Source: an uncultured Desulfobacter sp. (GTDB taxonomy: Bacteria; Desulfobacterota; Desulfobacteria; Desulfobacterales; Desulfobacteraceae). Taken from it: a stretch of DNA of 64,000 nucleotides. Under the pieces are notes generated by a model that was given only the letters and a program-made list of their open reading frames with translations, was not told where the DNA came from and ran no database searches. The stretch spans positions 1,860,001 to 1,924,000 of the forward strand of contig NZ_OY762929.1 in assembly GCF_963666675.1 (NCBI RefSeq). Direction: 5' to 3'. This document shows, piece after piece, positions 35,701 to 42,039 of this stretch (positions within the stretch are counted from its first letter, which is position 1; the number at the start of each line of letters is the position of its first letter). Both the position numbers and the translations under genes were made by a program.

Positions 35701-36064
35701 TGAAACCCTGCTGCTCATTGATGATGAAGATGTCATTTTGCAGGTGGGCCAACCCATGCTTGAATCGCTTGGGTACACAGTGATGTCCGCAACGGACGGT
35801 GAAACCGCCCTAGATATGTATCAGCAACTCTCGGACAAGATAGACCTGGTTATTTTAGATGTGATTATGCCGGGCATGAGCGGCAGTGCGATTTTCGATG
35901 CATTAAAACATATCAATCCCCGGGTCAAGGTGTTGCTTGCCAGTGGATACAGCCTCAGCGGCCAGGCCGAGGATATCCTGGCGCGCGGATGCGTGGGCTT
36001 TATCCAGAAACCGTTTTCCCTGGAAAAGCTCAGTGGCAGGTTGCGCGATATTTTTGACACGTAA
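32792..36064 (+). CDS. Double-Cache, PAS hybrid histidine kinase with C-terminal receiver
   Basis: This 1090-residue kinase has TM1 (about 7-28) and a periplasmic dCache domain (about 35-345) with the Cache signature YDPRQRPWFQKAL followed by WTDPYIFF and KPGITVAGPIF. TM2 (about 350-370), HAMP and two PAS domains (about 420-535 and 580-705, separated by a coiled coil) follow. The kinase core has His735 in LAGGVAHDFNNLLMG, a HATPase_c domain has NAWQAMP, DNGVGIDP and FEPFFTTKGMGRGTGLGLAS, and a receiver has Asp1023 in LVILDVIMPGMSG. The ATG follows GGGG at short spacing. It stands alone, divergent from the octaheme operon. The ligand is unknown; many such Cache domains bind amino or organic acids. 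Confidence 0.93.
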   Translation: MKISIRWAMVLGCLGLIWGMQIMITWSSYVSSQRMLAGHACDVMQNIADLTMSQSKNHLQLAQSAALLTKRLLASEVVGSRNQHYDVLERYFLDQLSLYAHFAGIYIGMPNGDFFYVNRSDAHSPGGFRTKVIDHLNGVKRTRLIWRNAHGSLVETTQAPGDTYDPRQRPWFQKALAERGIIWTDPYIFFSSQKPGITVAGPIFDDIGQLQSIVGVDIEIDDLSTFISRLRIGKHGRAFMLNNNKDVVAFPDISKIKQVEGNAAHRFRMVKIDELDDELSRRAFHAIQWQQTDDGLLKLDQSQFAKFTHNGEVYNTMFTQFADSHWPWMIGVYIPENDYLGALKENRLLNIWITLAFSVIATLVGLQLFRSITRPLMGLEKQALAIKQHDLDASFNTQSIFKEIDETATAFSQMKDSLQTSEKKYRLIFENIQDIYFECTIEGEIIEVSPSVEELIKRDRREIIGINLTHFYKNADDYKRFLSKIFDDESVSDWEIPLENEQGEIAYGSVSATLKRNEAGEAQKIIGSLRIITDRKKAELKLRRYQDQLEDLVEERTQDLQKSNEQLRNEIETRKEKEEALRRSEEKYRSIIENTNNGYYEVDLDGCLTFFNDSLAVILGYSVHELQGMDYSILLDAEAPGPLPMPATSSETYRSGVNGNLSRLTITRKDGDRRTVDVSMAPILDNNGEKIGYRGVVLDVSERLNAEAEKKQLQERLHQIQRLEGIGTLAGGVAHDFNNLLMGIQGNISLMMLRTRPSEYHYRKLKSIESCVSSGTKLTQQLLGFARGGKYMAKSLDFNQIVQDTARMFGRTRKEVEIKENIERGLWPVIADKNQIEQVLLNIYINAWQAMPDGGKIMIDAKNMVLNASFTKAFDIEPGQYVCVSITDNGVGIDPAIQSRIFEPFFTTKGMGRGTGLGLASAYGIIKNHDGAIDFVSQLGKGTTFYIYLPASDGDVDQEPALCEIISKGTETLLLIDDEDVILQVGQPMLESLGYTVMSATDGETALDMYQQLSDKIDLVILDVIMPGMSGSAIFDALKHINPRVKVLLASGYSLSGQAEDILARGCVGFIQKPFSLEKLSGRLRDIFDT

Positions 36065-36336
36065 TAGTTTTTTGGGGAGAGCTATTTTGACCAGGTCATA
36101 CTCGTCCGGCTCAAGAAGCGTTTTAAGACGGGCACTCTTTGTTGCCATGTATACGTTTAACATCCTATGATACATACTGACCCCTTGGTGATGGGAAATC
36201 TCAGTTGGACTTTTTTTGTTGGACTTTGGCGATATCAACTGCTAAATTTTAATGAGATTTCAAAAATCAAGCAATCGCTCTCTTCTTTTTGTCAAAAACC
36301 TGCATCGGATAACATTAATCATATTTAGGAGGAAAA

Positions 36337-37185
36337 ATGGGAAAATTGATCAAGGAATCAGATGACAAGGGCCGGCTTCACATTGATACGCCGATGCTGG
36401 GGGAATCCCTGGTGAGCAAGGAATTTTTGAAGACCACCGAATCCGGCGAGTATTTCAGGATGCACCCGGATATCCATGTGTTGAAAATCGGCGGACAAAG
36501 TATCATGGACCGGGGATCAAAAGCGATTTTTCCCATTGTGGACGAATTAATCAGTGTTAAGGAAGATTATAAGCTGCTGCTCATGACCGGCGGCGGTACA
36601 AGGGCCCGGCACGTGTATAATATCGGCGTGGATCTGGGAATGCCCACGGGCGTGCTGTCAAAGTTAGGGGATAAGGTCTCTTCCCAGAATGCGGTGATGC
36701 TTTCCGTTCTTTTAGCTAAGCATGGCGGCGTTCGCATCGGCCACGGGGACCACCTTGAGCAGTTGACCATGTTCTGCCGGCAAGGGTACCTGCCCATTAC
36801 CACGGGGATACCGCCCTATGGCTTTTTTGAGCATCCGGCCCAGTTTGGTTCCATTCCGCCCCACAGAACCGATTGCGGGGCTTTTTTGCTCGCGGAAAAT
36901 ATCGGTGCCAAATCCCTGATCTATCTCAAGGATGAGACAGGACTTTTTTCAAAGGATCCCAAAAAGGCGAAGAAAAAAGAGAAGCTGGATTTTTATGATA
37001 AAATTTCAGTGGATGAATTGATTGAGCTGGACCTGGACGATTTGATCATTGAACGGCCCATCCTCAATATGCTTAAAAATGCAAAATGTTTGAAGCAGTT
37101 GCAGGTGATTGATGCACTGCGCCACCCTGAGAAAATCAGAGAGGCGCTGGAGGGCAAGCATGTGGGAACAATCATTCATAAATAG
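36337..37185 (+). CDS. Molybdenum storage protein-like amino acid kinase family protein
   Basis: This 282-residue protein of the amino-acid-kinase/UMP-kinase fold has KIGGQSIMDRG (50-60), GGGTRARHVYNIG (85-97), GIPPYGFF, SIPPHRTDCGAFLLAENIGA, YLKDETGLFSKDPK and a C-terminal GKHVGTII. I recognise these blocks from the Azotobacter molybdenum storage protein subunits MosA and MosB, which form a hexameric ATP-driven cage holding polyoxomolybdate or tungstate. Only one subunit gene is present here, so it may form a homo-oligomer. The nearby tungstate transporter tupABC (3 kb away) supports a metal role; ordinary UMP kinase or aspartokinase is unlikely from these motifs. TTAGGAGG is optimally spaced. 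The stop TAG overlaps the first bases of an inverted-repeat element. Confidence 0.85.
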   Translation: MGKLIKESDDKGRLHIDTPMLGESLVSKEFLKTTESGEYFRMHPDIHVLKIGGQSIMDRGSKAIFPIVDELISVKEDYKLLLMTGGGTRARHVYNIGVDLGMPTGVLSKLGDKVSSQNAVMLSVLLAKHGGVRIGHGDHLEQLTMFCRQGYLPITTGIPPYGFFEHPAQFGSIPPHRTDCGAFLLAENIGAKSLIYLKDETGLFSKDPKKAKKKEKLDFYDKISVDELIELDLDDLIIERPILNMLKNAKCLKQLQVIDALRHPEKIREALEGKHVGTIIHK

Positions 37186-37310
37186 TGTTTGAACAAATAG
37201 TCACCCAGCTGCGGCGTTGCTGCACAAAGCTGCAATCCTCACGTATTATACACGCTCCGGTTTCAGCTTTGCTTGCGCCTTGCATCTGGGCAACTCTTCG
37301 TCCAAACACT
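37184..37310. repeat. Inverted-repeat element beginning in the MoSto-like stop codon
   Basis: The 25-base ends, 37184-37208 (AGTGTTTGAACAAATAGT...) and 37286-37310 (...GTCCAAACACT), are inverted copies with about five mismatches. They enclose 77 bases containing GCGTTGCTGCACAAAGCTGC and GCTTTGCTTGCGCCTTGC. It has the size and form of a non-coding MITE-like or hairpin element and contains no ORF. The left end overlaps the TAG of the preceding gene. Confidence 0.7.
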
Positions 37311-37373
37311 GAGTTGCCTTGGGGTCGCAAAGTAATAAATAAGGCGTGGCGCTGCTTGGTACAATAAAGCGGA

Positions 37374-37401
37374 TTCTGCCCGGGTTTTTATCCGGGCAGA
37401 A
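37374..37401. terminator. Hairpin between convergent genes
   Basis: TTCTGCCCGG (37374-37383) and CCGGGCAGAA (37392-37401) form a perfect 10-bp stem with loop GTTTTTAT. No clear U-tract follows on either strand. It lies 16 bases after the end of the small minus-strand gene and downstream of the MoSto-like gene, so it may terminate both. Confidence 0.5.
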
Positions 37402-37417
37402 CCCATCCCCCATTGGT

Positions 37418-37627
37418 TTATTTTTTCCCATTCTGCTGGCCTGAGCCGTGTTTGGGCAGGTAGACGATTTCAGCATTCGCCTCTTTGGCAATGAGTTCAA
37501 GTTCCGTTTTTCGAACATGCTTGGCAATGATCTTTATGTCCTTGCTGCTTAAAGCAACCACACGAAAGCGGGCTTTTTTTTCGCCTTTTTCAACTTTTCT
37601 TCTTTCTCTTACAAAAATTTTGGTCAT
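37418..37627 (-). CDS. Small basic protein of unknown function (69 residues)
   Basis: The start ATG at 37627 has a perfect AGGAGG seven bases upstream; a longer frame to 37672 would run into the operator region. The protein MTKIFVRERRKVEKGEKKAR... is rich in Lys and Arg. It continues with a compact alpha/beta-looking part (FRVVALSSKDIKIIAKHVRK, then ELELIAKEANAEIVYLP) and a polar tail. I do not recognise a family. It diverges from a PadR-type regulator gene across two palindromes, so the two are probably co-regulated, and it is convergent with the MoSto-like gene. Confidence 0.75.
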   Translation of the reverse strand: MTKIFVRERRKVEKGEKKARFRVVALSSKDIKIIAKHVRKTELELIAKEANAEIVYLPKHGSGQQNGKK

Positions 37628-37654
37628 GACTGCCTCCTGTATTGTTAAGGATAA

Positions 37655-37674
37655 ATATGATATGAGTATCATAT
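37655..37674. promoter_or_regulatory. Palindromic candidate operator 1
   Basis: ATATGATA-TGAG-TATCATAT is a perfect 8-bp-arm palindrome in the region between divergent genes. It sits just upstream of a TATAAT at 37677-37682 on the plus strand, in the -35/spacer position of the likely padR promoter. It is a good candidate site for autoregulation by the PadR-type protein. Confidence 0.6.
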
Positions 37675-37676
37675 CT

Positions 37677-37708
37677 TATAATGCAATATATATCCTTAAA
37701 GGATATAT
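37677..37708 (+). promoter_or_regulatory. padR -10 box and palindromic candidate operator 2
   Basis: TATAAT at 37677-37682 is followed by the perfect palindrome ATATATCCTT-A-AAGGATATAT at 37688-37708, which would cover the transcription start and early leader. AAGGAG (37712-37717) and the padR ATG (37724) follow at once. Binding here would block transcription or translation. Confidence 0.6.
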
Positions 37709-37723
37709 GTCAAGGAGTTATAT

Positions 37724-38080
37724 ATGGAACATAAAAATTTACCCGGTTCGGGCCGACAGGAACGCTATATCCAGGCCTCTATCCTCCTTGGGCTGATACC
37801 TGCCCCCTCTTATGGCTACGAACTGATCTCCACCATTCAAACCTTTGGCTTCATTGAAGGCACCGCACCTCCCGGTATGGTCTACCGCCATTTGCGGCAA
37901 ATGGAAGATGACAATTTACTCAGTTCCAAGTGGGATACCGAGCAGGCCGGGGCGGCCAAACGGATCTATACCATCACCGAAGAGGGTAGGGAGGTGCTGG
38001 ACCTGTGGATTCAGCATATGCAGGACCGGGCAGATAAACTGAATGGGTTTATAAACATGTATCGGGATAAGATTGAATAA
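37724..38080 (+). CDS. PadR-family transcriptional regulator
   Basis: This 118-residue winged-helix protein has the PadR pattern: ASILLGLIPAPSYGYELIST (helices 1-2), PPGMVYRHLRQMEDDNLLSS (recognition helix and wing start), KRIYTITEEGREVLDLWI (wing and C-terminal helix). AAGGAG is six bases from the ATG. PadR proteins are mostly repressors. Two perfect palindromes lie in the 96-base space shared with the divergent small gene, so autoregulation is likely. Whether it responds to molybdenum or tungsten is only suggested by the neighbours. Confidence 0.9.
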   Translation: MEHKNLPGSGRQERYIQASILLGLIPAPSYGYELISTIQTFGFIEGTAPPGMVYRHLRQMEDDNLLSSKWDTEQAGAAKRIYTITEEGREVLDLWIQHMQDRADKLNGFINMYRDKIE

Positions 38081-38105
38081 GGCCCATGGTTTGGGTTAAA
38101 AAAAG

Positions 38106-38156
38106 TTTAACCACGGAACGCACTGAAAACACTGAAGAGAACGTTCCGTGGTTAAA
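38106..38156. terminator. Bidirectional hairpin between padR and the DUF4242-like gene
   Basis: TTTAACCACGGAACG (38106-38120) and CGTTCCGTGGTTAAA (38142-38156) form a perfect 15-bp stem around a 21-base loop. It resembles the AACCACAGAG repeat at 29887-29946 and may be a member of the same element family acting as a terminator for both convergent genes. Confidence 0.6.
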
Positions 38157-38160
38157 TATT

Positions 38161-38469
38161 TCACATTTCAAATTTCTGATATGCTTCGGCAAGATCGTCC
38201 GCCCATTTTCCTGCCCAAACATCGGGGACGGTTTCCTCTACCTGGGTGATGCTTTCCCAGCTGATGCCGATTTCGGTGAAAATATCTTTCAGGATCTCTT
38301 CGGTGGGGGCCAGCCAGATGCAGAAGCGAATGCCGCTCTCTTCGTTGTAGTAGGTTCTGACCCAGGTCGCTGACTCTATCTTTGCCAGTTTGCGCCAGTT
38401 CGCTTTGACGGTTTCCCAGTCAACTTCGGGGGAATTATGAATCATCATATATTTGTTGGTTTTACCCAT
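38161..38469 (-). CDS. DUF4242-like small protein
   Basis: The ATG at 38469 has AAGGAG eight bases upstream; the frame is open further to 38517 but without support. The 102-residue protein MGKTNKYMMIHNSPEVDWET... has the short ferredoxin-like pattern of the DUF4242 (SCO4226, nickel-binding) family, with RTYYNEESGIRFCIWLAPTE and ISWESITQVEETVPDVW. The family is poorly characterised; one member binds nickel. It stands alone, convergent with padR and divergent from the sigma-54 activator. Family placement is by pattern and moderate. Confidence 0.7.
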   Translation of the reverse strand: MGKTNKYMMIHNSPEVDWETVKANWRKLAKIESATWVRTYYNEESGIRFCIWLAPTEEILKDIFTEIGISWESITQVEETVPDVWAGKWADDLAEAYQKFEM

Positions 38470-38652
38470 GGCTCTTCTCCTTTTTCTATGGGTTAAGTTG
38501 CTCTCCCTTTCAGGCAAGTATCGTCTGTTTGTTTATCACTAACTCAATAATCATTCCAAAGAATAGTTTTATCATATATATAAATAGTAACTATTTAATA
38601 TAATAGTTTAAAATAGATCAATTTTACGGATGGCTTCCGAGGGTGCAAAAGA

Positions 38653-38681
38653 TTGACAATTTTTTAATCGCCACTTATGAT
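38653..38681 (+). promoter_or_regulatory. Sigma-70-type promoter for the sigma-54 activator gene
   Basis: TTGACA (38653-38658) and TATGAT (38676-38681) are 17 bases apart, a near-consensus housekeeping promoter. The expected start of transcription is near 38688, 60 bases before the ATG. Confidence 0.7.
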
Positions 38682-38695
38682 GGAAAATATCCCCG

Positions 38696-38717
38696 GTAGC
38701 GCCACAAGTAGCGCCAC
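38696..38717 (+). repeat. Direct repeat GTAGCGCCAC x 2 in the leader
   Basis: GTAGCGCCAC occurs at 38696-38705 and 38708-38717, 12 bases apart centre to centre (about one helical turn), just downstream of the promoter. It is a candidate operator for a regulator of the sigma-54 activator gene. Confidence 0.45.
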
Positions 38718-38746
38718 TGAATCATCCAAATTTAAAAAATTTGATT

Positions 38747-40156
38747 ATGGAAAACATTCAACAGGCGATCGAGAAGAACGAACTGCTTAAGCGGTTGCTG
38801 GAAGCCATGGGCGACGGCGTGTTTGTGCTGGAGCCCACCGGGAGAATCGTGGCCTGGAATCCGGCCATGGAAGCCATTACCGGATATGCATTCAAAGATG
38901 TCAAAGGAAAAAACTGCCGGGTTATTAAGTTCACCCAATGTTTTGGTAAAGATTGTCCTTCGGGGATTAATGATTGCAGAATACTTAAAACCGGGAAAAT
39001 CATACCGACCGAATGCATGATCAGGCACCGGGATGGACATGGGATATCGGTGAGTAAAAATGCCCGGGTCATTAGAAATGACGGCGGCCAGATCATCGGG
39101 GTGATCGAAACCGTTACGGATTTGACCGCGCTTAAAAAGACCCGGCTGAAAATGGAGCAAGCCACCCGCCGCCTGGGGCAGTTGAACCGGCTGGGCGGCA
39201 TTATTGCAAAAAGTCAGGTCATGCAGAATGTATTTTCTTTTATCAAAGCGTCGGCGGCCTGCGAAACGTCCATCTTTATCCAGGGAGAGAGTGGAACGGG
39301 AAAGGAACTTGTGGCAGGCGCCATCCATTCCATTGGTGAAAGAAGGACGAAACCCATGATTACGGTCAACTGCAGCGCGCTGCCGGAGTCTTTATTGGAA
39401 AGCGAATTGTTCGGACATGTCAAGGGGGCGTTCACCGGCGCCGGCCGTGACCGCATGGGGAGGTTTGAAGAGGCCGACCACGGGACGATTTTCTTGGATG
39501 AAATCGGCGAAATTTCGCCTTATATCCAATTAAGATTGTTGCGTGTACTCCAGGAGAAAGAGATTGAACGGGTGGGGGAGTCCAGGAAACGCAAAGTGGA
39601 TATCCGGATCATCACCGCCACCAATAAAGATTTGAAATCAAGGGTGGATGAGGGTCTGTTCCGGGAGGATCTCTATTATCGCCTCAAGGTCTTTCCAATC
39701 TATCTGCCCCCGCTAAGGGAGCGCAGGGAAGACATACCGCTGCTGGTCGATCATTTTATTAAGCGTAATAATAAAATATCAGGTGGAACCGTTACCGGCA
39801 TGACCAAGCCGGCCCTGACCATCTTCATGGAATATGACTGGCCCGGAAATATCCGGGAACTGGCCAATGCAGTTGAACATGCCTTTGTGCTGTGCTCGGG
39901 CCGACGGATTGAACCCGAAGACCTTCCCGTTGAAATCGTTGGCCAAAAGCGATGTGATAGGCAATCCGAACAAGCAATCCCCAATACCGGTCCACCCCAT
40001 AAAAAAGATCGCCAGGCCCTGGATCGGGAGCGATTACTGGCCATTCTGGGTGAGTCGGGGTGGAATAAAGCCGAGGTTGCCAGGCAAACCGGTTTTAGCC
40101 GGGCTGCCATCTGGAAATACATGAAAAAGTGGAATATTCCCATGCAAATTGAATAA
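38747..40156 (+). CDS. PAS-domain sigma-54-dependent transcriptional activator
   Basis: This 469-residue enhancer-binding protein has an N-terminal PAS domain (about 10-125) with an inserted cysteine group (Cys57, 65, 70, 77 and 90), which could bind a metal or Fe-S cluster. The AAA+ domain (about 150-385) has Walker A GESGTGKE at 180-187, the sigma-54 contact GAFTGA at 227-232, Walker B GTIFLDEIGE and REDLYYRLKVFPI. A Fis-type helix-turn-helix is at the C-terminus (NKAEVARQTGFSRAAIWKYM). ATG 38747 is used; TTG 38741 is also possible, and neither has a good ribosome-binding site. It is convergent with tupC. The target promoters are unknown. Confidence 0.92.
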   Translation: MENIQQAIEKNELLKRLLEAMGDGVFVLEPTGRIVAWNPAMEAITGYAFKDVKGKNCRVIKFTQCFGKDCPSGINDCRILKTGKIIPTECMIRHRDGHGISVSKNARVIRNDGGQIIGVIETVTDLTALKKTRLKMEQATRRLGQLNRLGGIIAKSQVMQNVFSFIKASAACETSIFIQGESGTGKELVAGAIHSIGERRTKPMITVNCSALPESLLESELFGHVKGAFTGAGRDRMGRFEEADHGTIFLDEIGEISPYIQLRLLRVLQEKEIERVGESRKRKVDIRIITATNKDLKSRVDEGLFREDLYYRLKVFPIYLPPLRERREDIPLLVDHFIKRNNKISGGTVTGMTKPALTIFMEYDWPGNIRELANAVEHAFVLCSGRRIEPEDLPVEIVGQKRCDRQSEQAIPNTGPPHKKDRQALDRERLLAILGESGWNKAEVARQTGFSRAAIWKYMKKWNIPMQIE

Positions 40157-40179
40157 AATATTTAATTCTGATCCTGGGC

Positions 40180-41211
40180 CTAGCGCCAGAAAATATCCCG
40201 GGTGCTGAAAGTCAGGACTCTTTTTTCTCCAGGCCGCAGATTCAATGATCCGACCTGTTCCTGTGGCAATAGGAGCGTGAGCCTGAAGGTCTCCGCGTCA
40301 AAGTCCACCTCAATGTGGCCGGTTTTCGGCTCCAAGGCCATTTGGGTGATCATGGCCGTGATCCGGTTCATTTCATCATCCTGGGTTTCACTTGTCTGGA
40401 CGATGCTGATATGATCCGCCTGGATCAGGGCTGTTTCGCCGGTTTTATCGGGCAGACGGATTTGTCCATCGCCGGATAACGGCAGAATCCAGTTGACCGC
40501 GCTGCCGGTCTGTTCTTTCCGGTAGGGTGGGGGGAGTATGATCTCTTCGTGGGTGGAAAAAATTTTGCCTTTTTCCATGGAGACCCGGGTGTCGCTGATG
40601 GCATTGAGCCATGCCAGGTCGTGGCTGACAATGATCAGGGTACACCCCCATTTGTCCCGGGCTGCCAAAGATGCCTGGCGAATGAGGCGGGCGCTTGATC
40701 CGTCCACGCTGGCCACAGGTTCATCGAGCAGCAGGGCGCGGGGTTCAAGGATCAGTCTGGCCGCCAGGGCCACACGCTGGGCTTCGCCGCCGGACAACTG
40801 GTGCCAGGCCCGGCCATGGAATTCATCAAAATCCAGACCCACTGCGGCCATGGCCTGGGCTGCCCGCTGTTTTAATTTTTGGGTGTCTTTGCGGATTTTA
40901 AGGCCGTAGACAACATTGTCCAACACCGAGCGTTTGAGCAGATAGGGAGTCTGGGTCATCAATGTGACCCGGGATCTGACCCGGGCGGACATGGGGTGTT
41001 CCCTGCGCCCGTCGAATTGGATTTCGCCCCGGGTGGGAGCCATGGCAAATGCCAGCAACTTTAAAAGTGTGCTTTTGCCGCTGCCGTTGGGCCCGGACAG
41101 GCCTAAAATGCTGCCCACCGGGATGCTGAATTCGTCAATATCCAGCACCTTTTTACTGCCGTAGTAATGGCCGATGCGGTCAAGGGTGTATAGGGATGCC
41201 GGAGGCGTCAT
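40180..41211 (-). CDS. tupC: Tungstate ABC transporter ATP-binding protein
   Basis: This 343-residue ATPase has Walker A GPNGSGKST at 40-48, Q-loop MTQTPYLL near 85-92, signature LSGGEAQRVALA at 139-150 and Walker B ALLLDEP at 159-165. A C-terminal extension (about 235-343, with LIQADHISIVQTSE) is of the kind used as regulatory or oxyanion-sensing domain in ModC/TupC-type proteins. It lies 6 bases after tupB. The tungstate rather than molybdate assignment follows from the TupA motif of the operon's binding protein. Confidence 0.9.
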   Translation of the reverse strand: MTPPASLYTLDRIGHYYGSKKVLDIDEFSIPVGSILGLSGPNGSGKSTLLKLLAFAMAPTRGEIQFDGRREHPMSARVRSRVTLMTQTPYLLKRSVLDNVVYGLKIRKDTQKLKQRAAQAMAAVGLDFDEFHGRAWHQLSGGEAQRVALAARLILEPRALLLDEPVASVDGSSARLIRQASLAARDKWGCTLIIVSHDLAWLNAISDTRVSMEKGKIFSTHEEIILPPPYRKEQTGSAVNWILPLSGDGQIRLPDKTGETALIQADHISIVQTSETQDDEMNRITAMITQMALEPKTGHIEVDFDAETFRLTLLLPQEQVGSLNLRPGEKRVLTFSTRDIFWR

Positions 41212-41217
41212 GTGATT

Positions 41218-41904
41218 CTACCTTTTGCGCAGAAAAGAGAGGCTTAGGTTTACTGTAAATGCAATGGCCATCAAGACAATGCCCAGGGCAATGCCGTCGG
41301 CAAACATGCCTTTGTTGGTTTCCAGGGCAATGGCCGTGGTCATGGTACGGGTGTGATATTTTATGTTTCCGCCCACAATCATGGAGATGCCCACCTCGGT
41401 AAGGACACGGCCGTAAGCCGTTACGGCTGCGGCAAGAATACCGAACCGGACCTCCCACAGACAGGTCAAAATGATATCTTTTTTCCCTGCACCCAAAGAG
41501 ACCAGGGTCAGCTTCAGGGCCGGGTCGATATTTTCAATGATGGACGCCGTGATGGCCGTGACCACGGGGAACGCCAGGATCGTCTGGCCCACGGCGATCC
41601 CGGCCAGGGTAAACAACAGGTCCATTTCTCCCAAAGGGCCTTTAGACGAGATAAAGGCATAGACTATCAGCCCCACACACACGGTGGGCAGTGCCAAAAG
41701 TGTGTCCAGAACGGTTCTGATCGGCCGTTTGAATTTAAAATCAAAGTACCCCAGAATAAATCCGCAGGGCAGTCCGGTTAAAAGACTGACCAGCATGGAT
41801 CCGGTGGATGCCTGGACCGTGGCTGAAACTGCCGACCAGGTGGAGATATCCCCCCCGATCAGCAGTTCGATTGCCTTAATAACGCCTTCAAGAAGAAATG
41901 TCAT
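41218..41904 (-). CDS. tupB: Tungstate ABC transporter permease
   Basis: This 228-residue membrane protein with about five helices is of the TupB/ModB class. The EAA-like cytoplasmic loop is visible in LTLVSLGAGKKDIILTCLWE and the next segment GILAAAVTAYGRVLTEVGIS carries the family G-R-x-L-x-E-x-G motif. AAAGG is correctly spaced before the ATG. A family A repeat lies between it and tupA upstream, so the operon is interrupted by about 130 non-coding bases. Confidence 0.92.
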   Translation of the reverse strand: MTFLLEGVIKAIELLIGGDISTWSAVSATVQASTGSMLVSLLTGLPCGFILGYFDFKFKRPIRTVLDTLLALPTVCVGLIVYAFISSKGPLGEMDLLFTLAGIAVGQTILAFPVVTAITASIIENIDPALKLTLVSLGAGKKDIILTCLWEVRFGILAAAVTAYGRVLTEVGISMIVGGNIKYHTRTMTTAIALETNKGMFADGIALGIVLMAIAFTVNLSLSFLRKR

Positions 41905-41944
41905 TATGACCTTTGTGACACTGGGGTAAACAGTGCGGATTTTT

Positions 41945-42039
41945 GTATGAAAGTTTCAATATGTTGTTGAGTTACTTTCATGTTTTGTTGTGGGCCGTGC
42001 CTGGGCGCTGATAGACCAGGTCGGCCCATGGCCGTTATT
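41945..42039 (+). repeat. Family A intergenic repeat, copy 4 (inside the tup operon)
   Basis: A full copy runs TATGAAAGTTTCAATATG ... TTTTGTTGTGGGCCGTGCC ... GCTGATAGACCAGG ... TCGGCCCATGGCCGTTATT. It fills most of the tupA-tupB spacer. Its last bases contain the tupA stop codon (42035-42037, TTA on this strand). Confidence 0.93.

Noticed and set aside
35903..36238. 111-codon minus-strand ORF crossing the end of the hybrid kinase
   Set aside because: The part outside the kinase (MATKSARLKTLLEPDEYDLV) looks protein-like, but the frame continues antisense through the receiver domain and no family is recognised. It may be a relic at best.
38630..38660. Possible sigma-54 promoter (TGGC...TGCA) upstream of the activator
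   Set aside because: The GG to GC spacing is 11 instead of 10 bases, while a near-consensus sigma-70 promoter overlaps the region. A similar near-match at about 36218-36235 fails for the same reason.
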